From NCBI GenBank assembly GCA_910584685.1, contig CAJUAO010000003.1, forward strand, positions 124,001 to 188,000: DNA of 64,000 nucleotides, given 5' to 3'. This DNA comes from an uncultured Lachnospiraceae bacterium (lineage in GTDB: Bacteria; Bacillota; Clostridia; Lachnospirales; Lachnospiraceae). Every line of letters starts with the position of its first letter. Within the stretch, counting starts at the first letter, position 1. The position numbers and the translations under genes are program-made. Shown one piece after another: positions 18,147 to 27,037 of the stretch. The notes beneath the pieces were generated by a model. It was not told the DNA's origin and made no database searches. It saw nothing but the letters and a program-made list of their open reading frames with translations.

Positions 18147-20021
18147 CTAATCTGCTTCATGTATATTCTTATTCTTTTCCACATATGTTGGTACTAACCG
18201 CTTTACAGTTTCCCTTATATCCTCATCATCTCTCTCACATGTATCCTTAAGCTCCGACAGCTTTCTCATAAACTCCTCATAATCCATATCTATAGGCTTA
18301 CCTATGTGTATAAGATGATTTTGCGTTTCCCTGAGTCCCTCTTCCTTCATTAGCATTTCCTCATAAAGCTTCTCTCCCGGTCTGAGACCTGTATATACAA
18401 TCTTTATATCGACATCAGGCTCTAAGCCTGACAGCCTTATAAGATTTCTTGCAAGAGTGTCAATCTTTACCGGCTCTCCCATATCAAGCACAAAGATTTC
18501 CCCACCCTTAGCATAGGCCTCCGCCTGCAGCACAAGGGATACGGCCTCCGGTATGGTCATAAAGTATCTCACTATCTCCTTATCCGTTACCGTTACCGGT
18601 CCTCCCTCTGCAATCTGCTTTTTGAAAAGGGGTATTACCGAGCCGTTGCTTCCAAGCACATTTCCAAATCTCACAGCCACGTATTCCGTATCAAACTGTG
18701 TGTTCATACACTGGACTATCATTTCGCACAGCCTCTTTGACGCTCCCATAATGTTAGTCGGATTCACGGCCTTATCCGTGGATATAAGAACAAATCTTTT
18801 TGCTCCGTATCTTCCTGCGGCGGAGGCTGTTTTATATGTTCCAAACACATTGTTTTTTATTGCCTCGTTGGGACTGTCCTCCATCAACGGCACATGCTTA
18901 TGGGCTGCCGCATGGAATACGATTTCCGGTCTGTACAGCTTAAAGATTCCATTTATTCTGTGAGTATTTCTCACGGAGCCTATAAGCACCTTAAGGTCAA
19001 GCTTATCGCCATATTTACGCTTAAGCTCCTGCTGTATATCATATGCGTTATTTTCATATATATCAAGTATTATAAGCTGCTTTGGATTATATGATGCAAT
19101 CTGTCTGCAAAGCTCGCTTCCTATGGAGCCTCCGCCCCCTGTTACCAGCACCACCTTACCCTCTATGCTGGCGTTTATTTCAGTCATGTCTACCTTTACC
19201 GGCTCTCTGCCTAAAAGGTCCTCAATCTGTACCTCCTTAAACTTTGATATTGACACGTCTCCGTTTACAAGCTGATATATTCCCGGAAGCTTCATTACCT
19301 TTTTTCCTGTTTCGTTGCATATAATAAGTATTTCCTTTATTTCCTTTGCCGCAACAGAGGGCATTGCCACATATATCTCGTCTATATCATATCTTTTTAC
19401 TAATTTGGTAATATCATTCCGTCCGCCGCATATCTGTATGCCCTGAAGATATTTTCCGTGCTTTGTCCAGTTGTCGTCTATAAAGCACAGAACTCTCTTC
19501 TTAATAAAATCGGAGCTTTGTATTTCCTTTGCCAGAAGCATTCCTGCCTGTCCTGCTCCTACTATCATCACATTAGTTTTTTCTGTCATTCTACTGCTTT
19601 TTAACATTCTAAGAAGCCTGTAGCCAAATCTTAAGCCTAACAGGCATCCAAAAAGCAGTATGCTGTAAAGAACGGAATAGCTTTTTGGCATAGACATTCC
19701 AAATATAAAATATATAAATAAAAGCTGTATTCCAAAGGATATAACAACTGCCTTTATAACATTGAAAAGCTCGGCAACGCTTGCATAGCTCCAGACGCTT
19801 TTATACAATCTGCAGCACCACAGCACCGCCATTATAACAATAGTATTAGGAACTGAATATTTTAATATATTGTCTAAATATTCATATGGTATATCAGTAT
19901 ACCTAAAATCATATCTTATAAGCAGTGCGAACAGCGAGCACATATTTATTGAAATAATATCAAGCAAGACAAGTGTTATAAGTCTTATTTTATATCCTTT
20001 GCTTCTCCATAGCTCTTTCAT
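18147..20021 (-). CDS. CapD/WbpM/PglF-like UDP-GlcNAc 4,6-dehydratase
   Basis: About 624 residues. Four N-terminal membrane spans precede a first Rossmann region (VMIVGAGQAGMLLAKEI) and a catalytic SDR domain with VLVTGGGGSIGSELCRQI, FHAAAHKHVPLMEDSP and the modified SDR active site in STDKAVNPTNIMGASKR. It makes the UDP-4-keto-6-deoxy sugar used by the following aminotransferase. The open frame extends to a TTG at 20114 without a ribosome site. The ATG at 20021 has AAGGA seven bases upstream and gives the usual family N-terminus, so I prefer it. First gene of the polysaccharide operon. Confidence 0.9.
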   Translation of the reverse strand: MKELWRSKGYKIRLITLVLLDIISINMCSLFALLIRYDFRYTDIPYEYLDNILKYSVPNTIVIMAVLWCCRLYKSVWSYASVAELFNVIKAVVISFGIQLLFIYFIFGMSMPKSYSVLYSILLFGCLLGLRFGYRLLRMLKSSRMTEKTNVMIVGAGQAGMLLAKEIQSSDFIKKRVLCFIDDNWTKHGKYLQGIQICGGRNDITKLVKRYDIDEIYVAMPSVAAKEIKEILIICNETGKKVMKLPGIYQLVNGDVSISKFKEVQIEDLLGREPVKVDMTEINASIEGKVVLVTGGGGSIGSELCRQIASYNPKQLIILDIYENNAYDIQQELKRKYGDKLDLKVLIGSVRNTHRINGIFKLYRPEIVFHAAAHKHVPLMEDSPNEAIKNNVFGTYKTASAAGRYGAKRFVLISTDKAVNPTNIMGASKRLCEMIVQCMNTQFDTEYVAVRFGNVLGSNGSVIPLFKKQIAEGGPVTVTDKEIVRYFMTIPEAVSLVLQAEAYAKGGEIFVLDMGEPVKIDTLARNLIRLSGLEPDVDIKIVYTGLRPGEKLYEEMLMKEEGLRETQNHLIHIGKPIDMDYEEFMRKLSELKDTCERDDEDIRETVKRLVPTYVEKNKNIHEAD

Positions 20022-20440
20022 ATTCATATCCTTAATCATATGGATATTTTTATCTATCCATACTGCCGCCTTTCTGTCTGCGTTTCCCCTATACTTCCGG
20101 TAAATCCTGTACAATATAATATTTACAAATATTCTATATTTATAAATATTGCTACTAAATCCCGTAAATTATACTATACATTTTATCAAAAGTAAACACT
20201 ATTTTTGGCTTTTTCCATTTATCCTTCCTTTTTTACCCCCCCCCTTTATTTTTTCCGAAAGCCTTATAAAAAGCGGGTTTCCTGCAGATTAAAAAAATTA
20301 TGGAAAAAAACATTATTTCCGTTTATAATTATAATATAATTAATATTTTTACTGTATATTTAATTATTTATTTTATTTTTTGAACATAACGTTGTTTTTT
20401 TATAATTTTTTTATTTTTCAACCGATACAGGAGGTTATAT
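20022..20440. promoter_or_regulatory. Divergent control region: polysaccharide operon versus DUF4157 gene
   Basis: AT-rich non-coding DNA. For the minus-strand operon there is a sigma-A-like promoter: -35 TTTACT (plus-strand 20191-20196) and -10 TATAAT (20168-20173), spacer exactly 17. About 40 bp upstream of that -35 lies a C9 tract (20236-20244). For the plus-strand gene TTGAAC (20380-20385) and TATAAT (20401-20406) are only 15 bp apart, a weaker candidate. AGGAGG lies just before the ATG at 20441. Confidence 0.6.
20236..20244. repeat. Homopolymeric C9 tract upstream of polysaccharide operon promoter
   Basis: Nine consecutive C on the plus strand in an AT-rich intergenic region, 40-48 bp upstream of the predicted operon -35 box. 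It matches in length the tract inside the MBOAT gene. Length changes here could shift an upstream activator or UP element (inference). Confidence 0.85.
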
Positions 20441-22084
20441 ATGTACGATTTAAAGGCTTCAAAGAAGAATAAGGCGGCGCCTGCTTCCGTAAATAAAACC
20501 GGTATTCCTTCACAGCTTAAGGAAAATATTGAACAAAGCCATAATGTGTCCCTTGATAATGTCCGTATTCACTACAATTCCGGAAAGCCGCAGGAGCTTT
20601 GCGCCTATGCGTACACTCAGGGCAGCCATGTTTACATAAGTCCCGGACAGGAAAAATATCTTCCCCATGAGCTTGGCCACGTTGTTCAGCAGATGAGGGG
20701 CAAAGTAAGACCTGCTATGCAGATTAAGGGAGTAAATATAAATAATGATTCCACCCTTGAACGGGAGGCGGATATGCTTGGCCGCTGTCAGCTTCATACA
20801 AACGACAGCTCTGCTGAAAATATAGGACAAAATAACATTGTTCAATGCTACTATCACTCTGATGCTAATTTAATAAATGAGTTTTTACAAGATAACGACC
20901 GTACCTCTCCTACAAAATTAAATGAATACAATGAAAAAATGAACCTGCTGGGTATTATAAACGGTAACATTGAAATTTCCGGTCATGATGACACATATAT
21001 ACTTTATGAAAATGGCTCTCCGACTCTTTTTTCTTCTGCCAAAGAATTATGTTTTTTTCTCATATCCCGTATCCGCAACGAAAATAAGGCAGAAGTGGAA
21101 CAAATTAAAGCTGATGTTCCTTTTGGGAACGAATTTACCTTTAGGTCTTCCACTTTTGGCTTTGATATAAGTTCACTTTCCCTGAAGAATAACAGCATGA
21201 TACAGGCTGTGGGGAAAAATATTGAAAGATGGTCAGAAATAGCTCCGCAGAAAATTAGAGCAGGCAGCTTGTCGTTTGCAAAAGAAGTACGGGATGGCAA
21301 TAAAAAATGGAGCGTGGCTCCCTATAATGCTAAAATGATTATATATAAGAGCTATGACAAAGAAAGTAAAACAGAAGTCATATGGTCCTTTAACATTGAT
21401 TTAGACCCTTTCTGTATAGAAATACAGACACAGCCTATTACTTATAATATGTTTAAAATACTGCAGCCATTATATGATATGGCTATTTTTAACACCGCCC
21501 AAACATTGGGGTTATTTCCTGACCCAAATCCTGATACCGGAGGAGGAGGTCATATTTCTTTGGATAAAACCGGCGCATTTCAAAATAATGCCCATTACCT
21601 CCGCAATTTTCTTGTATTATATGTCAACGAACAGCTTAACCCCACAAGTCCTGTCCACCAATGCGGAGATTATATAAACGCTCCTTTTCTTCATGAGCTT
21701 AGCTGCGAACTTGGGAAGAATGTGGGTAATGATTTTATAAATGCAATTGCTCTTTTTGACAGACTTCCGCCTGAACGGCAGACTATTGATAATTTAGTAG
21801 ATATTATACAAAAAAAAGTTTATCACGGAAAATTTATGCCTCAATTAGAAACAGCAATAAGAGCGCAAGAGAAAATCAAAGAAAATAAAAAGCTAAATCC
21901 TGAAATTGCATATCATTATCAGGCCGTCAACCTTGAGCATATGCGTAAGACCGACTCTACCGCCCACATAGAAATGAGAAGATATAATGCGCAGCAGAAT
22001 ACATATGAGCTGGACGAACAATTAAAATACCTATGGAGCCTGCTTTTGCTCAGCCGTCAAAAGCAGGATATTAATCTTACTTGA
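20441..22084 (+). CDS. DUF4157 protein with amidoligase-like C-terminal region (candidate CIS effector)
   Basis: 547 residues. The N-terminal ~115 residues match DUF4157, a zincin-like domain common in eCIS loci and polymorphic toxins: IPSQLKENIE, then LPHELGHVVQQM with HELGH at 76-80, then EREADML at 107-113. After a linker with NIVQC, residues ~225-520 look like the glutamine-synthetase/GCS/amidoligase fold: a first strand near EFTF (231), EIQTQP (327-332), GGGGHIS (367-373) and a last strand HIEMRR (509-514). These correspond in order to the metal- and nucleotide-binding Glu, His and Arg positions of that superfamily, but the match is by eye. It has no signal peptide. It is transcribed opposite to, and ~4 kb beyond the end of, the CIS operon. 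Confidence 0.75.
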   Translation: MYDLKASKKNKAAPASVNKTGIPSQLKENIEQSHNVSLDNVRIHYNSGKPQELCAYAYTQGSHVYISPGQEKYLPHELGHVVQQMRGKVRPAMQIKGVNINNDSTLEREADMLGRCQLHTNDSSAENIGQNNIVQCYYHSDANLINEFLQDNDRTSPTKLNEYNEKMNLLGIINGNIEISGHDDTYILYENGSPTLFSSAKELCFFLISRIRNENKAEVEQIKADVPFGNEFTFRSSTFGFDISSLSLKNNSMIQAVGKNIERWSEIAPQKIRAGSLSFAKEVRDGNKKWSVAPYNAKMIIYKSYDKESKTEVIWSFNIDLDPFCIEIQTQPITYNMFKILQPLYDMAIFNTAQTLGLFPDPNPDTGGGGHISLDKTGAFQNNAHYLRNFLVLYVNEQLNPTSPVHQCGDYINAPFLHELSCELGKNVGNDFINAIALFDRLPPERQTIDNLVDIIQKKVYHGKFMPQLETAIRAQEKIKENKKLNPEIAYHYQAVNLEHMRKTDSTAHIEMRRYNAQQNTYELDEQLKYLWSLLLLSRQKQDINLT

Positions 22085-22111
22085 CATCCATAGGCATGTT
22101 TCATTAATTCT

Positions 22112-23950
22112 TTATTCTACCGTAACCGATTTTGCAAGATTTCTAGGCTTATCCACATCAAGGCCCTTTGCCACGCTTACATAATAGCCTAAAAGCTGCA
22201 GGGGAATAATCGCAAGGCTGGTTGTAAAATACTGCTCTGTCCTTGGCACGTAAACGGCAAAGTCCGCATTATCCTCTATATTATAATTGCCGTTAGTGGT
22301 TAAGCCCATAAGATACGCCCCACGGCTTCTGACCTCCGCCAGATTGCTTATGGTCTTTTCAAACAGCTTTTCCTGTGTGACAACTCCCACAACAAGAACG
22401 CCGTCCTCGATAAGACTGATTGTGCCGTGCTTTAATTCTCCGGCTGCATAAGCCTCCGAATGAATGTAGCTTATTTCCTTCATCTTAAGGCTTCCCTCCA
22501 TGCTTATGGCATAGTCTATGCCTCTGCCAATAAAAAACACATCCTTTGCATTGGCGTATTTACTTGCAAACCATTGTATTCTGTCCTTATCGCTTAATAT
22601 ATGCTCAATCTTTTCAGGAAGGCTTTCGATTTCATCCATAAGCTCCTTCTTACGCCCTTCATTTATTATATCCTTTGCAAACGCGCCCTCCACCGCCATA
22701 AGATATACGACTATAAGCTGTGTGCTGTAGGCCTTTGTGGTTGCCACGGAGATTTCCGGTCCTGCATATGTGTACGCCACATAGTCGCTTTCTCTCGCTA
22801 TGCTTGAGCCTACCACATTCACTATGCTTAACACAGGTACTCCCTTTTCCTTTGCAAGACGAAGGGCCGCCAGACTATCCGCTGTCTCCCCTGACTGGGA
22901 AATAATAATAACCAGTGAATTTTTTACAAGCCTTGGATTTCTGTATCTGAACTCAGACGCCAAATCCACCTCTACCGGTATATCCATAAGCTCCTCAAAA
23001 ACATATTTTCCTACTAAGCCTACGTGATAGGCGGAGCCGCACGCCACAATATATATTCTCTCTAAGGATTTAAGCATATCGTCTGAAACGCCTATTTTCT
23101 CCAGATTTATATTGCCGTCCTCCATATATGCGGCGGCAGTATCCTTAACCGCCCGGGGCTGCTCGTAAATCTCCTTTAGCATGAAATGCTCAAAGCCGCT
23201 TTTTTCCGCTGCCTCCGCATCCCATTCAATCTGCACCATTTCCTTTTCTATCTCGTCCTGGTCAATATTGTAAAAATGTATATTCTCTCCGTCAAGCTCT
23301 GCCATTTCAAGATTGTCAATATAATATACGTTTCTTGTGTTGTCAAGTATTGCGGGAACGTCAGAAGCAATAAGGCAGCCGTTATCACTCTTGCCTATAA
23401 TAAGAGGACTGTCCTTTCTGGCCGCATATATCTTATCCGGAATATCCTTAAACATAATTCCAAAGGCATATGAGCCTCTTACCCTCAGCATCGTCCTTGA
23501 TATTGCCTCTAAGGGATTTCCTGTCTTTTTATAATAGTAGTCAACCAGCTTTGCAGCTATCTCAGTGTCAGTCTGGGAATAAAAGGAATACCCTGCTTTT
23601 GTCAGCTTTGCTTTAAGCTCCTGATAATTCTCTATTATACCGTTGTGTACCAAAACCACGGACTTATCCTGTGAAAAGTGGGGATGTGCGTTAATTTCAG
23701 ACGGCTCCCCGTGGGTTGCCCATCTTGTATGTCCAATGCCGCAGGTCCCCGAAACTGCGCGTCCTTCATCTGTTTTTTCACTCAGGACTCTTAATCTGCC
23801 TTTAGCTTTAACTACCTCAATATTTTCTGTTTCATTTTTTCTTACGGCTATTCCTGCCGAATCATAGCCTCTGTATTCAAGCTTTTCCAACCCTGAAAGC
23901 AGTACGGGCGCAGCCTGCCTGTTTCCTATATAACCAACTATTCCGCACAT
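22112..23950 (-). CDS. glmS: Glutamine-fructose-6-phosphate aminotransferase (isomerising)
   Basis: 612 residues, full length for GlmS. The glutaminase domain starts MCGIVGYIGNRQAAPVL with the nucleophile Cys2. GHTRWATHGEPS and the tandem SIS isomerase domains (GSAYHVGLVGKY, ISQSGETADSLAAL, TKAYSTQ) follow, ending DKPRNLAKSVTVE. It makes glucosamine-6-phosphate for cell wall and UDP-GlcNAc, which also feeds the polysaccharide pathway. Convergent with the DUF4157 gene, with 27 bp between the stops and no clear terminator. A strong promoter lies upstream. Confidence 0.97.
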   Translation of the reverse strand: MCGIVGYIGNRQAAPVLLSGLEKLEYRGYDSAGIAVRKNETENIEVVKAKGRLRVLSEKTDEGRAVSGTCGIGHTRWATHGEPSEINAHPHFSQDKSVVLVHNGIIENYQELKAKLTKAGYSFYSQTDTEIAAKLVDYYYKKTGNPLEAISRTMLRVRGSYAFGIMFKDIPDKIYAARKDSPLIIGKSDNGCLIASDVPAILDNTRNVYYIDNLEMAELDGENIHFYNIDQDEIEKEMVQIEWDAEAAEKSGFEHFMLKEIYEQPRAVKDTAAAYMEDGNINLEKIGVSDDMLKSLERIYIVACGSAYHVGLVGKYVFEELMDIPVEVDLASEFRYRNPRLVKNSLVIIISQSGETADSLAALRLAKEKGVPVLSIVNVVGSSIARESDYVAYTYAGPEISVATTKAYSTQLIVVYLMAVEGAFAKDIINEGRKKELMDEIESLPEKIEHILSDKDRIQWFASKYANAKDVFFIGRGIDYAISMEGSLKMKEISYIHSEAYAAGELKHGTISLIEDGVLVVGVVTQEKLFEKTISNLAEVRSRGAYLMGLTTNGNYNIEDNADFAVYVPRTEQYFTTSLAIIPLQLLGYYVSVAKGLDVDKPRNLAKSVTVE

Positions 23951-24042
23951 AACCTGATTTCCTTTCTCAAAAAAAATTTATTGCAGTACATGTAGTAATT
24001 TATGTCTGTTATTCCAACTGCTTCTTTACTTAAAGCTAATTC

Positions 24043-24071
24043 ATTATATAATTGCATCCATTTTTTGTCAA
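24043..24071 (-). promoter_or_regulatory. Consensus sigma-A promoter of glmS
   Basis: On the minus strand TTGACA (24066-24071) and TATAAT (24043-24048) are separated by 17 bp. The predicted leader is about 85 nt, which is short for a glmS ribozyme. Confidence 0.85.
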
Positions 24072-24089
24072 TGAGCCGTTTTTTCATAC

Positions 24090-25391
24090 TTATTCTGCCA
24101 TAATATATTTTGTGTTTTTTCCTTTTCCTATCTGCAAAAGCAATCCCTTTCGCAACATATTTCCCAACATTCGCAATGCGGTTGATGTGCTGACTCCAAA
24201 TTCGTTTTCAACGTCAGTCCGTACAACAAATCCATTTCTTTTAATAATTTCAATAATCGCAGCTTCGTCATTATCAAATGCTTTATTTTTTACAGGAGAG
24301 GAAACATAATTTATATTCGGAAGCACAATTTTGAATGCATTACTTGTATTTTCAATATATGGTTTTTCTTTCTCTAAAGCATAAGCCTTCATAATCTTTT
24401 GTATTCCTGTTCCATATGCTTCAATCAACTGCAGCCTGTAAAATACATTTGCCAAATTTTGATTTCTGCATACTGAAAGTCCTACCATAATATCATCAAT
24501 GGCAATTCCCGGCAAAAGTCCTCCAACAGAAATAAATTCTATTCTGTCTTTATAAATACTTATCAACGCACTTGCGCTAAACCCATAATCCCTATGCACC
24601 AGCATATTCAAAAGCGCTTCTCTTACTGCAACCTCCGGATAGTCTCTTGTATCAATACGCAGCAGCTTATTAAATGTTGCCCGAATCTGATTGTGCAAAT
24701 CAATAAAATTATATACTTCGTTTAATTGTTCTATCAATGAACCTGAAAATTCCCGACGGTCTTTAAATATGTTTTGGTCCTCACCCTCAAAGACAGCCGC
24801 TTTGATTGTATGAACACACTGTTCTGATAATAATAATCCAAGATTTGAATAGATGCCATCTGAATTTAAAATTTTCAAAGTTCTCATCTGCTGTATTCCA
24901 AAATCAAGCTTACGAAGGTTAAATTCTTTTTTTACTGCCTCAAAGGTTAAATTCTGTTCAATGGAACGCATCTCTTCAAAGCTGTCGCCATCTGTTTCTT
25001 TAATCATCTGCCTTATGAATGTATCAGTTGCCGGAACGGACGATGTTCCCTGTCGAACGTAAACTCCCTCTGGTCTTAATCCTTTTTTTGAAAGATAATA
25101 TGGTCTGTTTGTCCCTCTTTGAACGCTTACCTCAACAATCTGTCTTCCTTCCTGTTCAATTATATCATAGTGAACAAACATTGTTACATCCGGCTTTATG
25201 GCATCCCTTACCATATTGCTAATCTGTTGGGTTATCTTATCTGCATTATCCACTCCTGCTATCTCCCCATCATCACTTACACCAACGTAAAGTAACCCGC
25301 CCTGACAGTTGGCAAAAGCAACAATTTCCTTTTTAATGTCATCAACAACGATTTTTTTAAGCTCTATAGTCTGACTCTCCCTAAAAATCAT
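24090..25391 (-). CDS. AlbA_2/Schlafen-type ATP-binding transcriptional regulator
   Basis: 433 residues. The N-terminal AlbA_2 (divergent AAA_4) domain reads ESQTIELKK, then EIVAFANCQGGLLYVGVSDDG (residues ~6-50). A central HATPase_c_4-like region has REALLNMLVHRDYG near residue 255. The C-terminus is a winged-helix-like segment (FVVRTDVENEFGVSTSTALRMLGNML). Proteins of this type are common, poorly understood DNA-binding regulators. It has its own consensus promoter and sits between glmS and the end of the CIS operon, with no evidence that it controls either. Confidence 0.85.
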   Translation of the reverse strand: MIFRESQTIELKKIVVDDIKKEIVAFANCQGGLLYVGVSDDGEIAGVDNADKITQQISNMVRDAIKPDVTMFVHYDIIEQEGRQIVEVSVQRGTNRPYYLSKKGLRPEGVYVRQGTSSVPATDTFIRQMIKETDGDSFEEMRSIEQNLTFEAVKKEFNLRKLDFGIQQMRTLKILNSDGIYSNLGLLLSEQCVHTIKAAVFEGEDQNIFKDRREFSGSLIEQLNEVYNFIDLHNQIRATFNKLLRIDTRDYPEVAVREALLNMLVHRDYGFSASALISIYKDRIEFISVGGLLPGIAIDDIMVGLSVCRNQNLANVFYRLQLIEAYGTGIQKIMKAYALEKEKPYIENTSNAFKIVLPNINYVSSPVKNKAFDNDEAAIIEIIKRNGFVVRTDVENEFGVSTSTALRMLGNMLRKGLLLQIGKGKNTKYIMAE

Positions 25392-25423
25392 ATATACACT
25401 CCTTAAACTGTTTTTCTAATCAC

Positions 25424-25452
25424 ATTATAGTCATTCTGTTCAATCGTGTCAA
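25424..25452 (-). promoter_or_regulatory. Consensus sigma-A promoter of the AlbA_2 regulator
   Basis: Minus-strand TTGACA (25447-25452), 17-bp spacer, TATAAT (25424-25429), about 33 bp before the ATG at 25391. It overlaps the short gap after the deaminase-like gene. Confidence 0.85.
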
Positions 25453-25497
25453 TATTAATTGGCGAGAATAACTCTTTTGGCTTTAAAAAATACTCTA

Positions 25498-26982
25498 TTA
25501 TTCCACATCCGAATCAGATTCGTCAAGCATAGTATTCTTCATTTGACTACTTTGGCTATAGATTAATACTTTCTGCACTTCATCCTCTATTATTTCATAT
25601 CTTCCGCCATTATCCTCACCTTCATTCAAATCTCTTATTTTTTCCCTAAGCATTCTCATGGCTTTTTCTTCCTCTCTCATCCATCTTGGTATTCTCCACT
25701 TTCCCGGCCTCTGTCCATGTGTTCCTGATGAAACCACCATAATTCCAAGACTAATACCTATAACCCTGTTAAATATATCAAATGCCCAATGGCAGAAAAT
25801 GCAATCCTGCAAATTTCCTCCAGCAAATACCTTCTTTAATCTCCTTCTCTGTTCTTTTCTGCCTGTTTCCGCTTTCCGCCTGTTATATTCTTCATAAAGC
25901 ATATCTAAAATCAACATTTCTCCATGAATAGGCGCTAACATCTCAAGTGCAGAAATATCTTGCCCTTCTGTGCAAATTACAATATTCTCTTGAGGATTTA
26001 TTATTGCATTTCTGATTGCAATCATTATTTCATTCTCTTTATATTCTCCTTCATGATATCTTCCGTTCCTTATTATATCTAGTTTTCTATACATTTTTTC
26101 TTTCTTTTTCTGCCTTATTTCATCTATTCTTGTTACATCATTCATTTGTTCTTCCAATGGTTTTTTTCTCCAATTTTTATTTCTCCCTAGCTCTTCTTCT
26201 ATTTTCTTTAATCTTTGATTTTTTTCTACAGATATTAATTGCATAAGTTTTTCAAGCACCATGCTGCTAATCACATCTTCCGGCACATGTCTGTCTGTAT
26301 TTCCTGCCACATATATTTTCCCTCCCCATACCATCATTGCTAAATGCGGTGTTTTAGTTTTCATATCACCCGGAAGGGTTACCCACTCTCCCCTTGCAAG
26401 CCTGTTTAAGCTTCTTTGCTCCGGTGTAAGCACATCCCGTCCCTCTTCTCCGGGCCTTGGCGGTCTCAAAAGCGGCATGTGCCTCGTTCCCGGTGCCGCA
26501 TCTATACTTGGCCTTACACCCCCACTTGGAGGGGACAATACTCTTCCTTCCATAAAAGCTTCATCTCTGAATGTATCCTCCCTTATATATAAATTCCTAT
26601 CTGAAACATCCCATTCACCAATAAATAATACACGCACCCAACGGTAAATATGTGTTCCTCTTCCCCTGTCCTCCTCTCTGAAAATTCTTTGATTCGGCCC
26701 TCTTCTGGACAATACGGCTGTCTGATTGTCAATAACCACCCTTGTTCCCTGCCTTAAGAAAACTCCCTGATTTAACAAATGAGAATCCTCTCTTCCGTTA
26801 AACAGCGTACGCCCTCTCATCTCCACCACATGAGTGCTTCCGACAACTACCACATTTCTCGGCGCCATCTGGATAACCGACGGCATAATAGGAGTTACCT
26901 GTTTTCTTGCAATTTTACTCTCACCAAATCTGCTAGGCAAATTCCCTTCATCCTGTTTTTTACCTTTCATCACACCGCACAT
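25498..26982 (-). CDS. Candidate CIS effector with SH3-like and deaminase-like regions
   Basis: 494 residues, no signal peptide, not a family I recognise outright. Residues ~1-40 are a basic leader ending SVIQM. Residues ~72-140 resemble a bacterial SH3-type beta barrel (GVFLRQGTRVVID, YRWVRVLF). Residues ~215-430 show a deaminase-superfamily pattern: strands around MMVWGGKIYVAGNT, HGEM at 353-356 (His and Glu of H-x-E) and CIFC at 394-397 (C-x-x-C), followed by a GIMVVSSG strand. A charged helical insertion (250-310) separates the strands. AAGGAGG precedes the ATG. It is the last gene of the CIS operon, a usual place for cargo. No immunity gene follows. Confidence 0.6.
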   Translation of the reverse strand: MCGVMKGKKQDEGNLPSRFGESKIARKQVTPIMPSVIQMAPRNVVVVGSTHVVEMRGRTLFNGREDSHLLNQGVFLRQGTRVVIDNQTAVLSRRGPNQRIFREEDRGRGTHIYRWVRVLFIGEWDVSDRNLYIREDTFRDEAFMEGRVLSPPSGGVRPSIDAAPGTRHMPLLRPPRPGEEGRDVLTPEQRSLNRLARGEWVTLPGDMKTKTPHLAMMVWGGKIYVAGNTDRHVPEDVISSMVLEKLMQLISVEKNQRLKKIEEELGRNKNWRKKPLEEQMNDVTRIDEIRQKKKEKMYRKLDIIRNGRYHEGEYKENEIMIAIRNAIINPQENIVICTEGQDISALEMLAPIHGEMLILDMLYEEYNRRKAETGRKEQRRRLKKVFAGGNLQDCIFCHWAFDIFNRVIGISLGIMVVSSGTHGQRPGKWRIPRWMREEEKAMRMLREKIRDLNEGEDNGGRYEIIEDEVQKVLIYSQSSQMKNTMLDESDSDVE

Positions 26983-27037
26983 TTTTCTGCCTCCTTATAT
27001 ATTTTCCTCCGTATCTATGGCATACCTTCCCCGTCCG

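Noticed and set aside
23951..24042. A glmS ribozyme in the glmS leader.
   Set aside because: The predicted leader is only about 85 nt and I could not find the conserved ribozyme core or its pseudoknot pairing.
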